Source: Diaphorobacter caeni (GTDB lineage Bacteria; Pseudomonadota; Gammaproteobacteria; Burkholderiales; Burkholderiaceae_C). From it: 64,000 nt of DNA. The translations under genes and the position numbers were made by a program. Below the pieces are notes generated by a model. That model had not been told where the DNA came from and did not search any database. It saw nothing but the letters and a program-made list of their open reading frames with translations. Of this stretch, positions 19,514 through 28,421 are shown one piece after another. The stretch covers positions 124,001 to 188,000 of the forward strand of contig NZ_JADKYZ010000004.1 of NCBI RefSeq assembly GCF_015354245.1. Reading direction: 5' to 3'. Positions within the stretch are counted from its first letter, which is position 1; the number at the start of each line of letters is the position of its first letter.

Positions 19514-20635
19514 ATGGCAACGAGCAAGAGGACCCCCACCATGGACACCACTGTGAAGAGCACTTCTGCAGCAGACACCAGCGAAAAGGCCAAGGCCCTG
19601 CAGGCCGCGCTGGCCCAGATCGAGAAGCAGTTCGGCAAGGGCACGATCATGCGTCTTGGCGAAGGCGAGAAGATCGAGGACATCCAGGTCGTCTCCACCG
19701 GCTCGCTGGGTCTGGACATTGCGCTGGGCGTCGGCGGTCTGCCGCGCGGCCGGGTGATCGAAATCTACGGTCCTGAATCCTCGGGCAAGACCACGCTCAC
19801 GCTGCAGGTCATCGCCGAAATGCAGAAGCAGGGCGGCACCTGCGCCTTCATCGACGCGGAACATGCGCTCGACACCAGCTATGCGCAGAAGCTCGGCGTG
19901 AACCTGTCGGACATGCTGATCAGCCAGCCCGACACCGGCGAGCAGGCGCTCGAAATCGTGGACAGCCTGGTGCGCTCGGGTGCGGTGGACCTGATCGTCG
20001 TCGACTCGGTCGCCGCCCTCACGCCCAAGGCCGAAATCGAAGGTGAAATGGGCGACTCGCTGCCCGGCCTGCAGGCCCGCCTGATGAGCCAGGCCCTGCG
20101 CAAGCTCACCGCCACGATCAAGAAGACCAACTGCATGGTCATCTTCATCAACCAGATCCGCATGAAGATCGGCGTGATGTTCGGCTCGCCCGAAACCACC
20201 ACCGGCGGCAACGCGCTGAAGTTCTACGCCTCCGTGCGCCTGGACATCCGCCGCACCGGCACGATCAAGAAGGGCGACGAGGCCATCGGCAACGAAACCA
20301 AGGTGAAGGTGGTGAAGAACAAGGTCTCGCCGCCATTCAAGACGGCCGAGTTCGACATCCTGTTCGGCGAAGGCATCTCGCGCGAAGGTGAAATCATCGA
20401 CATGGGCGTGAACGCGCGCATCGTTGAAAAGAGCGGTGCATGGTATGCCTACAACGGCGAGAAAATCGGCCAGGGCCGCGACAACTCGCGTGAATTCCTG
20501 CGCGAAAACCGCGACCTCGCCATCGAGATCGAAAACAAGGTCCGCGAATCGCTCGGCATCCCCCTTCTCGGCGTGACCAGCGTGGCAGCCGCCCCCGGCG
20601 CCAACAAGGACGAGGCGGAAGACGGCGAAGAATAA
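19514..20635 (+). CDS. recA: Recombinase A
   Basis: 373 residues. RecA forms filaments on single-stranded DNA, drives strand exchange and triggers LexA cleavage. Walker A is GPESSGKTT (86-94). [23 protein letters not shown] (Walker B and loop 1) and [29 protein letters not shown] (loop 2) are intact. The C-terminus is acidic (KDEAEDGEE), as in other RecA proteins. GGAAAG precedes ATG 19514; ATG 19541 (MDTTVKST) is an alternative start. It is under tandem SOS boxes and is followed by a strong terminator, so most transcripts should stop before recX. Confidence 0.98.
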   Translation: MATSKRTPTMDTTVKSTSAADTSEKAKALQAALAQIEKQFGKGTIMRLGEGEKIEDIQVVSTGSLGLDIALGVGGLPRGRVIEIYGPESSGKTTLTLQVIAEMQKQGGTCAFIDAEHALDTSYAQKLGVNLSDMLISQPDTGEQALEIVDSLVRSGAVDLIVVDSVAALTPKAEIEGEMGDSLPGLQARLMSQALRKLTATIKKTNCMVIFINQIRMKIGVMFGSPETTTGGNALKFYASVRLDIRRTGTIKKGDEAIGNETKVKVVKNKVSPPFKTAEFDILFGEGISREGEIIDMGVNARIVEKSGAWYAYNGEKIGQGRDNSREFLRENRDLAIEIENKVRESLGIPLLGVTSVAAAPGANKDEAEDGEE

Positions 20636-20699
20636 AACCCGCCGTCCATCGCGACATCCCAAAAGTTTCTTTGCAATTGTCGAATCATTTTCGACTTCA

Positions 20700-20734
20700 G
20701 GGCCGCACAGCCAAACGCTGGACGGCCCCTTTTT
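20700..20734 (+). terminator. recA intrinsic terminator
   Basis: A two-tier hairpin (GGGCCG with CGGCCC, enclosing CAGC with GCTG) is followed by five U residues (20730-20734). Confidence 0.88.
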
Positions 20735-20760
20735 GCATCCGCGTCATGTCTTCAAGACTA

Positions 20761-20934
20761 CTGACCCGAGCAGCGCACAGAGCGCTCGATCTCACCCCCA
20801 CAACGGCAAGACAGGCCCGCAGGCTAGGCGTCTCACGCGCAGACAGTACTCTCGTACGGCAAGCGTGAGCAACGACGCATGAGGGCCTGTATTGCCGCCT
20901 CCAAACGACCAGACAATCGTCGCCAAAGGCGGCG
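20761..20934 (+). ncRNA. Conserved structured RNA element, copy 1 (recX leader)
   Basis: The element shares its layout with 58746-58919. A 5' hairpin AGCGC/GCGCT lies at 20772-20786. A long stem 20805-20818 with 20883-20896 (13 of 14 pairs) encloses GCGTC/GACGC, TCACG/CGTGA and GTAC-TCTC-GTAC. A 3' hairpin CGTCGCC/GGCGGCG lies at 20918-20934. The unpaired motifs CGCAGACA, GGCAAG and GCAACGACGCATGA are kept in both copies. The U-G wobble at 20920/20932 favours the plus strand. It ends 17 nt before the recX ATG. It could be a cis leader or a multicopy sRNA. Confidence 0.72.
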
Positions 20935-20951
20935 TAAAACCAAAAAGCAAA

Positions 20952-21425
20952 ATGGGATTCACCAAACTTTCGCTGAAGGGAAGAGCGCTGAAACTGCTGG
21001 CCCAGCGCGAACACTCCCGCAAGGAGCTGGAATCCAAGCTCGCGCCCCATGTCGAAGAAGGCGACGACCTGAATGCCATCCTCTGCGACCTGGAAGCCAA
21101 GAACTTCATCAACCCCGAACGCGTCGCGGCCTCGGTCGTCCACCGCCGCGCCTCCCGTCTGGGCACGCAGCGCGTGGTTCAGGAGCTGCGCAGCAAGGGC
21201 CTGGACGACACGCTGATCAAGGCCACGGCGGCCGAGCTGCAGTCGACCGAACTCGAGCGCGCCCTGTCCGTCTGGAAAAGCAAGTTCGGAAGCAGGGAGC
21301 CCGCGAGCACGCCGCAGGAAAAGGCGAAACAGATGCGCTTTCTCGCCGCGCGCGGATTCAGCGGCGATGTGGTGCGCCGGGTGCTCAAGAGCGCCGGGCA
21401 GGCGGATGAAGACGAATTCGAGTGA
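20952..21425 (+). CDS. recX: RecA regulatory protein RecX
   Basis: 157 residues from MGFTKLSLKGRALKLLAQREHSRKELESKL, the usual RecX start; the open frame continues upstream to 20892 into the RNA element. Three-helix RecX repeats are visible (LAQREHSRKELE; DLEAKNFINPERVAASVVHRRASRLGTQRVVQELRSKGL; RFLAARGFSGDVVRRVLK). RecX binds RecA filaments and limits their activity. No Shine-Dalgarno precedes the ATG, so access to it may depend on the upstream RNA structure. It is separated from recA by 316 bp containing the recA terminator and that element. Confidence 0.9.
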   Translation: MGFTKLSLKGRALKLLAQREHSRKELESKLAPHVEEGDDLNAILCDLEAKNFINPERVAASVVHRRASRLGTQRVVQELRSKGLDDTLIKATAAELQSTELERALSVWKSKFGSREPASTPQEKAKQMRFLAARGFSGDVVRRVLKSAGQADEDEFE

Positions 21426-21463
21426 GCAACAGCAGCGGCTGCTCGGCCACGCGGTTCACGCCC

Positions 21464-22009
21464 TCACTTCCCCATCTCGTAGATCGCCGCTACTACGCTG
21501 AGCACCACCAGCAATGTGCCGAGCACGACGGCCATCCAGTTCCATGCACTGAATGACGCATTGCGATCAAACGGCGCGGAGCACGTCAGCTCATTCACGC
21601 GGTTCGCGTGCGCCTGCACCGGCAGCAGGAAAATGAAGCTGAAAATGCTCATCAATCCCCAGATGCCGGGCAGCAGATCGCACAGGTTCGCGGCGATGTA
21701 GCCCAGCGCGAGCAGGCCCGCCTTGAGGCTGGAGCGCCCGTTGACCTTGACGCGCGCGTCCTGTGCCCGCACGCGGCGGAACAGCGAAAAGCAAAAGAAG
21801 AAAAACAGCAGCGTGCGTCGGGCCGGTGAAAAGTCCCGCCCCGCATTCCACACGCGCACATGCCGCCAATGCATGTAGAACCAGTAGAGGTGGTACAGGC
21901 CCATCGTGCAGAAGCTCAGCACCGCGAGCTTGCGCAGCGAGACGGGGAAGAACGCAGGCGTCACCGGAGATGCTGGCGCAGCGTCGTCTGGCCGCGGATC
22001 GTTCGCCAT
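21464..22009 (-). CDS. Uncharacterised multi-pass membrane protein
   Basis: 181 residues with a proline/alanine-rich cytoplasmic N-terminus. Hydrophobic helices lie at about 28-48 (LAVLSFCTMGLYHLYWFYMHW), 65-80, 95-132 and 155-178. The FFPVSLRKLAVLSFCTMGLYHLYWFYMHWRHVRVWN segment is a pattern I know from small uncharacterised proteobacterial membrane proteins. No catalytic motif is seen. It lies 45 bp downstream of the DUF1631 gene on the same strand and is convergent with recX. Confidence 0.7.
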   Translation of the reverse strand: MANDPRPDDAAPASPVTPAFFPVSLRKLAVLSFCTMGLYHLYWFYMHWRHVRVWNAGRDFSPARRTLLFFFFCFSLFRRVRAQDARVKVNGRSSLKAGLLALGYIAANLCDLLPGIWGLMSIFSFIFLLPVQAHANRVNELTCSAPFDRNASFSAWNWMAVVLGTLLVVLSVVAAIYEMGK

Positions 22010-22054
22010 GAAAGCGGCTCCAGTTCCGGTTTCGATTTCCGTTCCAACTCGGCC

Positions 22055-24610
22055 TCAGCCGAGCAGGCGCTCCGGATTGGCGTTGAGCTTGACCAGAGCC
22101 TCGCGCGTCGCGCGCATGGTGAGCGCTTCTTCCTCCTGCGCGACCAGCAGGCCGGACTGCAGATAGGCGCCGAGGCGGCGCAGCTGGATCAGGTAGCTCT
22201 TGCCATCCATGGAGACGAACAGATGCAGCTGCTTGCGCTGGCTGTGCCATGCGTACTGCACCTGGGCCGACGAACCGTTGTGGTCGAGCGTGAACCAGCT
22301 GCCGAGCGCCATCTGCTGCGCCCAGCGCACGACTTCGTCGCGCACCGGCGTGCCGTTGTCGGCGACCACGTGGATGGACGAGGCATCGATGCCGAGCAGC
22401 ATCTCCACGTTCTCGGACGACAGCTCGAAGTCGCTGGTGTCGGCATCGCCGATCACGTCCTCCAGATTGGCCAGGCGCTTGATCATCGCGTCGATGTGCT
22501 CGCGCGGAATCGTCGCGGTCTTGGAGAGGAAGGCGTCGGCCAGCGTGTCGGTCAGCACCTTGATCTGCGCGTCCTGCGGCGCGCCGGTCACGCCCGTCAG
22601 CGCCAGGCCGTGGCGCAGGTTCTGCAGCAGGGTCGGCAGGTTCTGGATCACCTGCGCGCGCTCCGAGCGGTGCGGCTTGGCGCTCGCCGCCCAGACGAGG
22701 TCCGCCGCCGTGCGCTTGAGCGCGACGGTCTCGTCATGCTGCGGCCCGTTGCGGACGGCGGAAACCGCCAGCACCTCGGCCCAGCTCTTGAACAGGAACT
22801 CGCGGATCTCATCGCGCACCTGCATGTCCTTGAGCATGTCGCGCAACTCGATGGTGTATTGCACCGCCATCGTCTCGCGCAGCTCGACCTGCTGGGCCAC
22901 ACCCACGATCTTCTGCGCGCCGCGGCTCTCGGCCAGCGACTTGGCGATGAAGCGCTCGAACTCCTCGAACACCAGCTGGAACACGCGGCTGCCGGTCTCG
23001 GGGTATTGCTCGATCACCTGCACGATGCGGCGCACCTCGACCTCGAGCGCCGTGCCGTTGATCGTTGCCGCATCAAAGCCCAGCACGCACGAGCCCATGC
23101 GGTCGATGAGCTGGCGCGCAGGATGCGTCACGTTGTTGAAGAATTCGGGCTCGGCCAGCGCCACGCGCAACACCGGCACCTGCAGGCGCGCGAACCACAC
23201 GCGGATCGAGGGCGGCAGGCGGTCTTCGTTCAGAATGCTCTGGAACATCAGCGCGACCACCTCGATGATGGCCTTTTCACTGGCGGTCGAGGCCTTTTTC
23301 TTGAGTTCGGACGCGCGCTCGCGCACCGCGCCCATCACCTGATGCACGACCTGAGGCGTGTAGTCCTGGGCCTGCGTCATGGCCGCCATGCCGCCGGGAA
23401 CCGTCACCAGCATGGTGTCGGGCGCCATGCTGCGGTAGTCGGTCATGGCCTGCACCAGCGCGGCGGAAGCCGGCGGCGCCTTGACCATGTCGTAATTCAT
23501 CGTCGGCTGGGTGAGCAGATTGCGCAGCTGCACCATCACCGCCGCCGCGCGCTGGCGGGCCCGCTGCAGCGGCGCGAGAAACGGCGACGCCGCCATCTGC
23601 GCCGCCATCTGCGCGTTGAGCTGCGCGTTCATCGCCATCTGTGCGTTGATCTGGGCGACGTACTGCGGCGACAGCTGCGAGGCGCCTGTATGGCCGTGCT
23701 GGCCAGGATGACCATGCTGCCCCTGCTGCCCGGGGTGCATCTGCATGGGGTTCACCCAGCCCGTGGGCTGCGGCATGGGGAACATGCCGCCAGGCGCCAT
23801 GCCGTAGCCGGTCGGATAGCCCTGCTGGGGCATGCCGCCGAAGCCGCTGCCCTGCCCCATCATCGGAGCGGGGCCACTGTCATAGCCGCTGTTCGGGCCA
23901 GCTCCAGGCATGCCGCCGGGCACCGTGGCGGCCCCCGTGCGCTTGACCCGCGAACGCAGGTCGCTGCTCGCCGACGTGGACACGCCACGGTCTTCGAACA
24001 GCTTGTTGAGCGCCTTGTATTCCTTTTCGAGCAGGCTGGCGAGTTCGCTCTGCATCGGATCGATCATCAACTGCAGGTCGGCGCGCGACATGCCGCATTC
24101 GATCCATTGGTTGACCACGTTCAGGCAGATCGTCTCGGGCCTGAGCAGGTCGCCGCTGTCGAGCTCGCGTCCCAGAAGCCGCTGCGTGCGCAGCTTGACG
24201 GTCTCGAACTCGCTGCCCGCCGCCTCGCTCACGGTGAGCGCGATGCGCGAGGCCAAAATCTTGTTTTCCACCACATCGTCGCTGAGCAGCTCAAGGCCGC
24301 CGTCGAGCGACAGCTCCTTGGGCGCCGAGGCTGTGGCGGCGGCTGCCAGCGCGGTGTTGGCGTCGCCCGCCTCGGTCCAGATTTTCTTGAGCCCCAGCAG
24401 CCATTCCCGCTCGTGACCGTTGTAGGCCGACCAGGACTCTCGGTTGGACTGCATTTCCCGAACCGTGCCGGTCTGGTTGGCAAGAGCGGCGGCGAATTCC
24501 TGCAGCTTGTGCCCCAGCTGGGGCAGGCCGGCGACCAATCCCTCGGCAAAACGCTGGCGGCCGTAGAGGGCCAGACGTTGATCGGTGGGAGAGGACGGCG
24601 GATATTCCAT
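22055..24610 (-). CDS. DUF1631 family protein
   Basis: 851 residues, cytoplasmic, largely helical. It opens YGRQRFAEGLVAGLPQLGHKLQEFA and has LNKLFEDRGV, LPPSIRVWFARLQVPVLRVALAEPEFFNNVTHPARQLIDRMG and a C-terminal WFTLDHNG...VQYAWHSQRKQLHLFVSMDGKSYL, all typical of DUF1631. A low-complexity Gly/Met/Gln/Pro linker with HPGQQGQHGHPGQHGH lies near 240-310. Some family members are misnamed thymidine phosphorylase; nothing here supports that. The family is widespread in Betaproteobacteria with unknown function. No obvious ribosome site. Confidence 0.85.
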   Translation of the reverse strand: MEYPPSSPTDQRLALYGRQRFAEGLVAGLPQLGHKLQEFAAALANQTGTVREMQSNRESWSAYNGHEREWLLGLKKIWTEAGDANTALAAAATASAPKELSLDGGLELLSDDVVENKILASRIALTVSEAAGSEFETVKLRTQRLLGRELDSGDLLRPETICLNVVNQWIECGMSRADLQLMIDPMQSELASLLEKEYKALNKLFEDRGVSTSASSDLRSRVKRTGAATVPGGMPGAGPNSGYDSGPAPMMGQGSGFGGMPQQGYPTGYGMAPGGMFPMPQPTGWVNPMQMHPGQQGQHGHPGQHGHTGASQLSPQYVAQINAQMAMNAQLNAQMAAQMAASPFLAPLQRARQRAAAVMVQLRNLLTQPTMNYDMVKAPPASAALVQAMTDYRSMAPDTMLVTVPGGMAAMTQAQDYTPQVVHQVMGAVRERASELKKKASTASEKAIIEVVALMFQSILNEDRLPPSIRVWFARLQVPVLRVALAEPEFFNNVTHPARQLIDRMGSCVLGFDAATINGTALEVEVRRIVQVIEQYPETGSRVFQLVFEEFERFIAKSLAESRGAQKIVGVAQQVELRETMAVQYTIELRDMLKDMQVRDEIREFLFKSWAEVLAVSAVRNGPQHDETVALKRTAADLVWAASAKPHRSERAQVIQNLPTLLQNLRHGLALTGVTGAPQDAQIKVLTDTLADAFLSKTATIPREHIDAMIKRLANLEDVIGDADTSDFELSSENVEMLLGIDASSIHVVADNGTPVRDEVVRWAQQMALGSWFTLDHNGSSAQVQYAWHSQRKQLHLFVSMDGKSYLIQLRRLGAYLQSGLLVAQEEEALTMRATREALVKLNANPERLLG

Positions 24611-24681
24611 AGATAGTTGATTATGTGCGGCGAAGGCCTATGGGTCTATCCCCACCGCTTGGTCGGGGACCCGGAACGCCG

Positions 24682-24726
24682 CTTGTCACCTTGATTTTGT
24701 ATCAAGAATGGCACGCCGGCGACAAG
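24682..24726. other. Nested inverted repeats between secF and the DUF1631 gene
   Basis: CTTGAT-TTTGT-ATCAAG (24690-24706) is enclosed by CTTGTC and GACAAG arms. It lies in the 141-bp gap downstream of the DUF1631 start and beyond the secF end. Neither strand has a U-run. The function is unknown. Confidence 0.35.
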
Positions 24727-24751
24727 GATCCCCTGACTGTTGGACTTTTGC

Positions 24752-25708
24752 TTATACGGTCGCCCCTGCGTTGGGATCGTTCGGATCCAGATCCTTGCGC
24801 GCGGACGTCTTCACCAGATCCTCGCGCTTGACGCCCAGCCACATGGCGATGGCCGCAGCGACGAACACCGAGGAGTAGATGCCGAACAGAATGCCGATGG
24901 TCAGCGCCAGCGCAAAGTAGTGCAGGCTCGGGCCGCCGAAGAAGAACATCGACAGCACCATCGCCTCGGTCGAGGCGTGGGTGATGATCGTGCGGCTCAT
25001 CGTCGAGGTGATGGCGTGGTCGATCACCTCATGCGTGTTGAGCTTGCGGAACTTGCGGAACGCCTCGCGGATCCGGTCGAAAATCACCACGGATTCGTTG
25101 ACCGAGTAGCCCAGCACCGCCAGCACCCCGGCCAGCACCGAGAGCGAGAACTCCCACTGGAAGAACGCGAAGAAGCCCAGAATGATCACCACGTCGTGCA
25201 GGTTGGCGATCACTGCGGCGACGCCGAACTTCCACTCGAAGCGGAACGCCAGATAGATCACGATGCCCAGCACCACCATGCCCAGCGCCATCAGGCCGCC
25301 GTGCACCAGTTCCTCGCCCACCTGCGGGCCGACGAACTCGTTGCGTCGCATTTCGACTTCGGGATCGGCCGCCTTCAGCGCGGTGAGCACTTGCTCGCTC
25401 TGCTGAGCCGAGGTGACGCCCTTCTGCACCGGCAGACGGATCATCACGTTGCGCGATCCGCCGAAGTTCTGCACCGTGACGTCCTGCGTGAACCCGGCCT
25501 TGGCGACCGCGTCACGCACCTGGCCGATGTCCGCCGTCTGCTTGTAGGCCACTTCCATGACCGTGCCGCCAGTGAACTCCACCGACAGGTGCAGCCCGCG
25601 CGTGATCAAGAAGAACACGGCCAGCGCGAAAGTGACGAATGAAATCACGTTGAGGATCAACGCGTATTTCATGAACGGAATGTCTTTTTTGATCCGGAAA
25701 AACTCCAT
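24752..25708 (-). CDS. secF: Protein translocase subunit SecF
   Basis: 318 residues with six transmembrane helices. The start MEFFRIKKDIPFMKYA, the first periplasmic motif VEFTGGTVMEV and the C-terminal VLAVLGYSVNESVVIFDRIREAFRK (the conserved D1/D4-region helix) identify SecF. With SecD it uses the proton gradient to pull proteins through SecYEG. It follows secD by 14 bp in a yajC-secD-secF operon on the minus strand. Confidence 0.97.
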   Translation of the reverse strand: MEFFRIKKDIPFMKYALILNVISFVTFALAVFFLITRGLHLSVEFTGGTVMEVAYKQTADIGQVRDAVAKAGFTQDVTVQNFGGSRNVMIRLPVQKGVTSAQQSEQVLTALKAADPEVEMRRNEFVGPQVGEELVHGGLMALGMVVLGIVIYLAFRFEWKFGVAAVIANLHDVVIILGFFAFFQWEFSLSVLAGVLAVLGYSVNESVVIFDRIREAFRKFRKLNTHEVIDHAITSTMSRTIITHASTEAMVLSMFFFGGPSLHYFALALTIGILFGIYSSVFVAAAIAMWLGVKREDLVKTSARKDLDPNDPNAGATV

Positions 25709-25722
25709 GGTCTTCCCCTTTC

Positions 25723-27648
25723 TTACAGTTCGCTGTCGCTGTCACCAGCGTTGGCGGTGCGTGCGGATGCCACGGAGCGATGTCCGGTATCGCCCTCGGG
25801 CTTCCACACCTGACCGATGGAGAGACTCTTGAGCTTCTTCTTGCGGCCATACCAGAGGTTCACGAGACCGCGCGAGAAGAACACGGCGGAGAACATGCTG
25901 GTCAGAATGCCGATGCAGTGCACCACCGCGAAGCCGCGCACCGGGCCGGAGCCGAAGGCCAGCAGCGCCAGACCCGCGATCAGCGTGGTCACGTTGGAGT
26001 CCAGAATCGTCGCCCAGGCGTGCTGGTAACCGGCCGAGATCGCCTGCTGCGGCGCCACGCCGGCCCGCAGTTCTTCCCGGATGCGCTCATTGATCAGCAC
26101 GTTCGAGTCAATCGCCACGCCGATCGCCAGCGCCATGGCGGCAATGCCCGGCAGCGTGAGGGTCGCCTGCAGCATCGACAGCACGGCCAGCAGCAACAGC
26201 ACGTTCACGCCCAGCGAGATCGTCGAGAACACGCCGAACAGCATGTAGTAGAAGCACATGAACACGGCGATCGCCACCATGCCCCAGACCACGCTGTGGA
26301 TACCGCGCGAGATGTTTTCTTCACCCAGACTTGGGCCGATGGTGTATTCCTCGATGATTTCCATCGGCGCGGCCAGCGAGCCGGCGCGCAGCAGCAGCGA
26401 GGTGTCGTTGGCTTCCTGCGTCGTCATGCGACCGGAAATCTGCACGCGGCCGCCACCGATTTCGGAGCGGATCACCGGCGCCGTCACGACCTCGCCCTTG
26501 CCCTTTTCGAACAGGATGATGGCCATGCGCTTGCCCACATTTTCAGCGGTCACCTGCTTGAAGATGCTCGCGCCCTTGGAATCCAGCGTGAGGTTCACGG
26601 TGGGTTCCTGCGTCTGGCCGTCAAAGCCGGGCTGGGCGTCGTTCAGATTCTCGCCGGTCAGCACGACCTGCTTCTTCACGATCACCGGCATCTGCGAGCG
26701 ATCCAGATACCTTTCGCTGCCGAACGGCACGGGGCCCTGGCCCATCTCGGCCGAGCGCGCCTCGGAGCTCTCGTCCACCATGCGCACTTCCAGCGTGGCG
26801 GTACGGCCCAGAATGTCCTTGGCCTTGGCGGTGTCCTGCACGCCGGGCAATTGCACGATGATGCGGTCCAGACCCTGCTGCTGGATCACCGGCTCGGCCA
26901 CGCCGAGTTCGTTGATCCGGTTGTGCAGCGTCGTGATGTTCTGCTTGAGCGCCTGCTCCTGCACCTTGCGCAGCGCCTCGGGCTTGATCGTCGCGCGCAG
27001 CGCGAAGCCGTCGCCTTCCGGGCTGCTGGTCGCCACCAGATCGGGGAAATTGTCGGAGATGAGATTGCGCACGGCGGTCAGCGTCGCATCGTCGCGCACC
27101 TTGACCTCGACCGCGTCGCCGTTGCGGCTCACGCCGCCATGGCGGATCTTCTTGTCGCGCATGCTCGAGCGCAGATCACCCGCATAGGACTCCACCTTCT
27201 TGGTGATGGCAGCCGCCATGTCCACCTGCAGCATGAAGTGCACACCGCCGCGCAGGTCCAGACCCAGATACATCGGGCGGGCATGCAGCGCGGTCAGCCA
27301 GGCCGGCGAACGCGAGAGCATGTTCTGCGCCACGATGAAGGTCGGATCGCTCGAGTCGGGAATCAGCGCCTTCTCGATGACCGTCTTGGCCTTGGCCTGG
27401 TTGTCCACCGTGTCGAAACGGGCGAACACCGAGTTGCCCTCCTGCACGACGGAATCCGGCTGCATGCCGTCGGCCTTCAAAGCCTCTTCCACGCGCTGGC
27501 GTACCGCGTTGTCCACCTTCACCGTCGCCTTGAGGGACGACACCTGTACCGCAGGGGCTTCGCCGAAGAAATTCGGCAGGGTGTACAGCACCCCCAACAG
27601 CAACACGATCACCATGATCGCGTATTTCCAGACCGGATATCGGTTCAT
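25723..27648 (-). CDS. secD: Protein translocase subunit SecD
   Basis: 641 residues from MNRYPVWKYAIMVIVLLLGVLYTLPNFFGEAPAVQV. The frame continues to 27750 but the standard SecD start is here. LGLDLRGGVHFMLQVD is the diagnostic N-terminal motif. The large periplasmic P1 domain contains RINELGVAEPVIQQQGLDRIIVQLPGVQD. The C-terminal membrane block has IDSNVLINERIREELRAG and FGSGPVRGFAV. It pairs with SecF. yajC precedes it by 118 bp. Confidence 0.97.
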   Translation of the reverse strand: MNRYPVWKYAIMVIVLLLGVLYTLPNFFGEAPAVQVSSLKATVKVDNAVRQRVEEALKADGMQPDSVVQEGNSVFARFDTVDNQAKAKTVIEKALIPDSSDPTFIVAQNMLSRSPAWLTALHARPMYLGLDLRGGVHFMLQVDMAAAITKKVESYAGDLRSSMRDKKIRHGGVSRNGDAVEVKVRDDATLTAVRNLISDNFPDLVATSSPEGDGFALRATIKPEALRKVQEQALKQNITTLHNRINELGVAEPVIQQQGLDRIIVQLPGVQDTAKAKDILGRTATLEVRMVDESSEARSAEMGQGPVPFGSERYLDRSQMPVIVKKQVVLTGENLNDAQPGFDGQTQEPTVNLTLDSKGASIFKQVTAENVGKRMAIILFEKGKGEVVTAPVIRSEIGGGRVQISGRMTTQEANDTSLLLRAGSLAAPMEIIEEYTIGPSLGEENISRGIHSVVWGMVAIAVFMCFYYMLFGVFSTISLGVNVLLLLAVLSMLQATLTLPGIAAMALAIGVAIDSNVLINERIREELRAGVAPQQAISAGYQHAWATILDSNVTTLIAGLALLAFGSGPVRGFAVVHCIGILTSMFSAVFFSRGLVNLWYGRKKKLKSLSIGQVWKPEGDTGHRSVASARTANAGDSDSEL

Positions 27649-27766
27649 GATCGCGCTCTTCACTATCACGGAGAGTGACGGGCCGACAGCGCCAGACAAA
27701 GCGGGCTGCGCGGTCCATCGACGACGGACATGCACCATGCACGCCCGCAAGGAACCAGGCGCAGAA

Positions 27767-28096
27767 TTACTTCAGCGTGCCCTTGGGCAGCACCTGGGTC
27801 ACGGCGCTGCGCTGGATCTGCACTTCCACGCCTTCGGCGAGTTCAACGTGCAGGAAACCTTCACCCATGCGGCTGACCTTGCCCAGCAGACCACCGGCCG
27901 TCACGATTTCATCACCCTTGGCCAACGCGTCGATCATGGCGCGGTGCTCCTTTTGGCGCTTCATCTGGGGACGGATCATGATGAAGTACAGCACCACGAA
28001 CATCAGCACCAGCGGCAGCATGCCGGACAGCGAGCCCATCAGGCCACCTTCAGCGGCGGCAGGAGCGGTTTGGGCAAAGGCAGAAGAAATAAACAC
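27767..28096 (-). CDS. yajC: Preprotein translocase subunit YajC
   Basis: 109 residues from GTG 28096 (GTGGAG upstream). One transmembrane helix (about 22-42, MLPLVLMFVVLYFIMIRPQMKRQKEH) is followed by the conserved cytoplasmic domain (ALAKGDEIVTAGGLLGKVSRM, VELAEGVEVQIQRSAVTQVLPKGTLK). It associates with SecDF and YidC. It is the first gene of the sec operon, about 275 bp from repeat copy B. Confidence 0.95.
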   Translation of the reverse strand: MFISSAFAQTAPAAAEGGLMGSLSGMLPLVLMFVVLYFIMIRPQMKRQKEHRAMIDALAKGDEIVTAGGLLGKVSRMGEGFLHVELAEGVEVQIQRSAVTQVLPKGTLK

Positions 28097-28382
28097 TTGA
28101 AGACTCCACTTCTAACAGTATGGATGGTCGAAACAGGACACTTGGCTTTCACCAAAGCAACAGGACATTGTATTCGTGCGCTCTCTTGGCGGCGCACCAA
28201 AGCCCGAATCAGGTCAGGGCATGAGATGGGCGCGGAGTTTCCCATTGCAATGTGCAATGCGCAAATAAATGCTTTCGGTTGCTGTGCTGCCGACTGAGTT
28301 TGCTATTGTTTTTGATAAATTTCCTGTATTGGGAAATGGATCTGGTGGTCTGTTTGGGGCATGGCGTGAGGGGTGGCTTTTG

Positions 28383-28412
28383 TTTTGCTTTTGCTTTTGC
28401 TTTTGCTTTTGC
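28383..28412. repeat. (TTTTGC)5 microsatellite
   Basis: Five perfect TTTTGC units, preceded by a partial TTTTG, abut repeat copy B in the yajC to oxidoreductase gap. The rest of 28097-28382 has no gene I can support. Confidence 0.8.
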
Positions 28413-28421
28413 TGCTTTGCT

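Noticed and set aside
20697-21143. Minus-strand frames crossing the RNA elements at 20.8 kb and 58.8 kb that share a similar peptide.
   Set aside because: The shared residues simply reflect the conserved RNA element; substitutions preserve base pairing rather than codons.
28383-28412. The hexamer array as a possible CRISPR-like repeat.
   Set aside because: No spacers and 6-bp units; it is a simple-sequence repeat. No CRISPR array or cas gene is in the window.
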